Below are positions 13,044 to 14,518 of a stretch of 14,518 nucleotides of DNA, one piece after another (position 1 is the first letter of the stretch; every line of letters begins with the position of its first letter). Source of the DNA: Thermoplasmata archaeon. Lineage in GTDB: Archaea > Thermoplasmatota > Thermoplasmata > Lutacidiplasmatales > UBA184. Both the position numbers and the translations under genes were made by a program. Under the pieces are notes generated by a model that ran no database searches, had not been told where the DNA came from, and was given only the letters and a program-made list of their open reading frames with translations. The stretch is from assembly GCA_030040625.1 (NCBI GenBank), contig JASHTI010000164.1, positions 1 through 14,518 on the forward strand, read 5' to 3'.

Positions 13044-14197
13044 TGTACGTGCACCTCCACCGCGCGGACGGAGTTGCTGCCGTACTGGTGCTCGTTCTCG
13101 AACGGCTCCTCGGGCTGGACGGCACCGCTCGCATCGGTCGCCCGGCTCCGGATCGTCACCGGCCCCGGGCGGGTGGGGATCCAGTCGAGCGACCACCCCG
13201 CCCAAGCGTAAGCGCCCGTCCCGGGCACGACCCGGGCCGGACGCCAGCCGTCGCCGACGTCGACATCGACGGTCCGCACCGCGCCGGCCCCGCTCCAGGC
13301 TCGACCGGAGACGCGCACCGGTCGCCCCCGCGGGACCGTCGCTCCCGGCTCGGGCGCCACGACGAGCGACTTCACCCGCAGCTGCGTCACCGGGCGGACC
13401 TCGGCCGACGCTCCCTTGCCGGTCCGGTAGACGTACTTGGTGCTCTGGAAATGGCCCTGGAACGGCGTCGCCCGGGCGGTGATCGAGGTGAGCCACTTGA
13501 CCCACGCCATCCCGTACCAGCCCGGGACCACGAGACGGGCCGGGAAGCCGTGCTCGGCGGCGAGGGGCCGGTCGTTCATCTGCGTGGCGACCAGCACGTC
13601 GGAGGTCGCGTGGGGAACATCGAGGTGGAGGCTGCGCGCGAACCGGCTCGGGCCGGCCGGTGCCCCTCGGGGCGCGCCGTCGGCGCCCTGGAAGACGACC
13701 TCCCGCGCCGAAGGCCGGAGACCGCTCGCCTCCAGCAGCGTCGAGAGCGGCACGCCCTCCCAGAGCGCGGAGCCGACGGCACACTCCCCCCAGCGCAGCT
13801 CGCCGGGCGCCGCGACCGCGTAGGCGTCGCGCCCGTTGCCGGCGCACTCGAGCGTCACCGCGAGCCTTCGCTGCGGCAGCCGGCGGAGCTCCGCCAGGGT
13901 CCAGGACTGAGGCCGCTCTACGGCCCCGCCGACGCGCAGGCGCCATCGCGTCGGATCGGGCCGGGGGATGGCGAAGTGGGATCGGACGAAGAACTCCTCG
14001 CTCGCGGTGCGCTCACCCGCGAGCGCGGCGCGCGGAGTCTCGGCGTTGAACGGATCGGTCCGGACCACGCGAGGCCCGCGTGGGGATTGGGCCGCCGGGA
14101 GGACGCCGGCCTCGGCCGTCCGGATCGATGGTGCGCGGGAGAGCCTCGGTGGGCTCGGCCCTCCCGGACCCCGTTCCAGCGCCGATCGGCCCCCCAT
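13040..14197 (-). CDS. Sulfite oxidase-like molybdopterin oxidoreductase
   Basis: This 385-residue protein has the sulfite oxidase fold. The Moco domain carries the Mo-ligating Cys in VTLECAGNGR (C118) and the conserved FPARLVVPGWYGMAWVKWL stretch (218-236). The C-terminal third (about 265-385) is the Ig-like Mo-co dimerisation domain. The family oxidises sulfite to sulfate and passes electrons to cytochrome c or another acceptor. No heme b5 domain is present, as in prokaryotic SorA/YedY-type enzymes. The first 45 residues are Pro/Arg/Ser-rich without a twin-arginine signal or hydrophobic core. I therefore predict a cytoplasmic enzyme, or a true start further downstream near RVVRTDPFNAET, where homology begins. 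It lies 43 nt after the sulfurtransferase gene and overlaps the dioxygenase gene by 4 nt. It would remove sulfite made by the dioxygenase. Confidence 0.9.
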   Translation of the reverse strand: MGGRSALERGPGGPSPPRLSRAPSIRTAEAGVLPAAQSPRGPRVVRTDPFNAETPRAALAGERTASEEFFVRSHFAIPRPDPTRWRLRVGGAVERPQSWTLAELRRLPQRRLAVTLECAGNGRDAYAVAAPGELRWGECAVGSALWEGVPLSTLLEASGLRPSAREVVFQGADGAPRGAPAGPSRFARSLHLDVPHATSDVLVATQMNDRPLAAEHGFPARLVVPGWYGMAWVKWLTSITARATPFQGHFQSTKYVYRTGKGASAEVRPVTQLRVKSLVVAPEPGATVPRGRPVRVSGRAWSGAGAVRTVDVDVGDGWRPARVVPGTGAYAWAGWSLDWIPTRPGPVTIRSRATDASGAVQPEEPFENEHQYGSNSVRAVEVHVQ

Positions 14198-14240
14198 CGA
14201 AGGTTCCGTCCGTCCCGGCCCCCAGGGTTCGGGATGGCTT

Positions 14241-14518
14241 CTACTTCTCGATGGGGGACTGGACGAGGTTCCCCCACTCCGTCCACGACCCGTCGTAGTT
14301 CCGCACGTCCGGGTAACCCAACAGGTGCGTCAATACGAACCACGTGTGGCTCGACCGCTCCCCGATCCGACAGTACGTGATCACCGGCGCCCCGGGACCG
14401 ATCCCCTGCCCGTGGTACAGCGCCTCCAGCTCCTCCCGCGACTTGAACGTCCCGTCCTCCTTCACCGCCTGCGCCCACGGCACGTTCTTCGCCCCGGGGA
14501 TGTGCCCGCCCCGCTGCG
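14241..14518 (-). CDS. Sulfurtransferase (rhodanese), C-terminal part, cut by window edge
   Basis: The frame is open through the right-hand edge. Visible sequence begins QRGGHIPGAKNVPWAQAV, the typical middle of the second rhodanese domain, and the gene starts outside the window. The GTG at 14483 is an internal Val, not a start. The active-site loop VITYCRIGERSSHTWFVL contains the catalytic Cys in CRIGER, the form found in thiosulfate:cyanide or 3-mercaptopyruvate sulfurtransferases. The end, NYDGSWTEWGNLV, matches the family closely. These enzymes take sulfane sulfur from thiosulfate or mercaptopyruvate and give it to a thiol. As the first visible gene of the sulfur operon, it could feed persulfide to the dioxygenase two genes downstream. 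Whether a first rhodanese domain exists cannot be seen here. Confidence 0.9.
   Translation of the reverse strand, partial: QRGGHIPGAKNVPWAQAVKEDGTFKSREELEALYHGQGIGPGAPVITYCRIGERSSHTWFVLTHLLGYPDVRNYDGSWTEWGNLVQSPIEK

Noticed and set aside
13044..13946. N-terminal 301 codons of the long minus-strand frame leading into the rhodanese/dioxygenase
   Set aside because: They overlap the sulfite oxidase gene in another frame and read as Arg/Ala/Gly-rich filler. The GTG at 13043, overlapping the oxidase stop, is a better start.
12515..14380. 621-codon plus-strand frame opposite the sulfur operon
   Set aside because: Composition is almost entirely Arg/Pro/Gly/Ala and it lies opposite three genes with clear catalytic motifs.
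1..14518. CRISPR array, insertion sequence, integrase or prophage signals
   Set aside because: No regularly spaced repeats, transposase or integrase motifs, or terminal inverted repeats flanked by target duplications were seen. Composition is uniform across the window.

Overview
The window looks like chromosomal DNA of a very GC-rich archaeon, most likely a member of the Thermoplasmatota. This is inferred from gene content and promoters, since no rRNA or tRNA marker is present. The archaeal signs are AT-rich TATA-like boxes about 25-35 nt upstream of many start codons, often leaving almost no 5' leader. Others are a surface protein rich in N-glycosylation sequons, a KaiC-like protein, and small zinc-ribbon proteins. 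The high GC content makes long open frames on the non-coding strand common, and these were discarded.

Layout. 1-1298 (+): the 3' end of a membrane-anchored beta-helix surface protein. 1408-2607 (+): a Kch-like ion channel subunit with an RCK/TrkA-N domain and an aberrant selectivity filter. 2650-3219 (+): an unrecognised protein. After a strong palindrome come two minus-strand genes, an acetate-transporter-family (GPR1/FUN34/YaaH) membrane protein and a VOC/glyoxalase-like protein. 4865-5140 (+) is a small unknown beta-rich protein. 5148-5972 (-) is a HAD-like hydrolase, divergent from a D-2-hydroxyacid dehydrogenase (6065-7051, +). 7069-9804 (-) is a 911-residue protein with six membrane segments, about 370 residues of coiled coil and a KaiC/RecA-like domain whose nucleotide-binding motifs are degenerate. 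Upstream of it is a SAM methyltransferase (9845-10774, -).

The methyltransferase is divergent from a plus-strand group: a 47-aa zinc-binding-like protein, a DUF998 membrane protein and a 66-aa zinc ribbon. Both directions appear to use one TATA element at 10804-10809.

11955 to the window end (-) is a sulfur-oxidation operon in the order sulfurtransferase (rhodanese, cut by the window edge), sulfite-oxidase-like molybdoenzyme, and a rhodanese/persulfide-dioxygenase fusion. The last two genes overlap by a GTGA. Together they could move sulfane sulfur onto a thiol carrier, oxidise the persulfide to sulfite, and take sulfite to sulfate or to thiosulfate.

The best candidates for something undescribed are the membrane/coiled-coil/KaiC-like pseudo-ATPase, the channel with an altered filter, and the compact sulfur operon with an N-terminal rhodanese on its dioxygenase.
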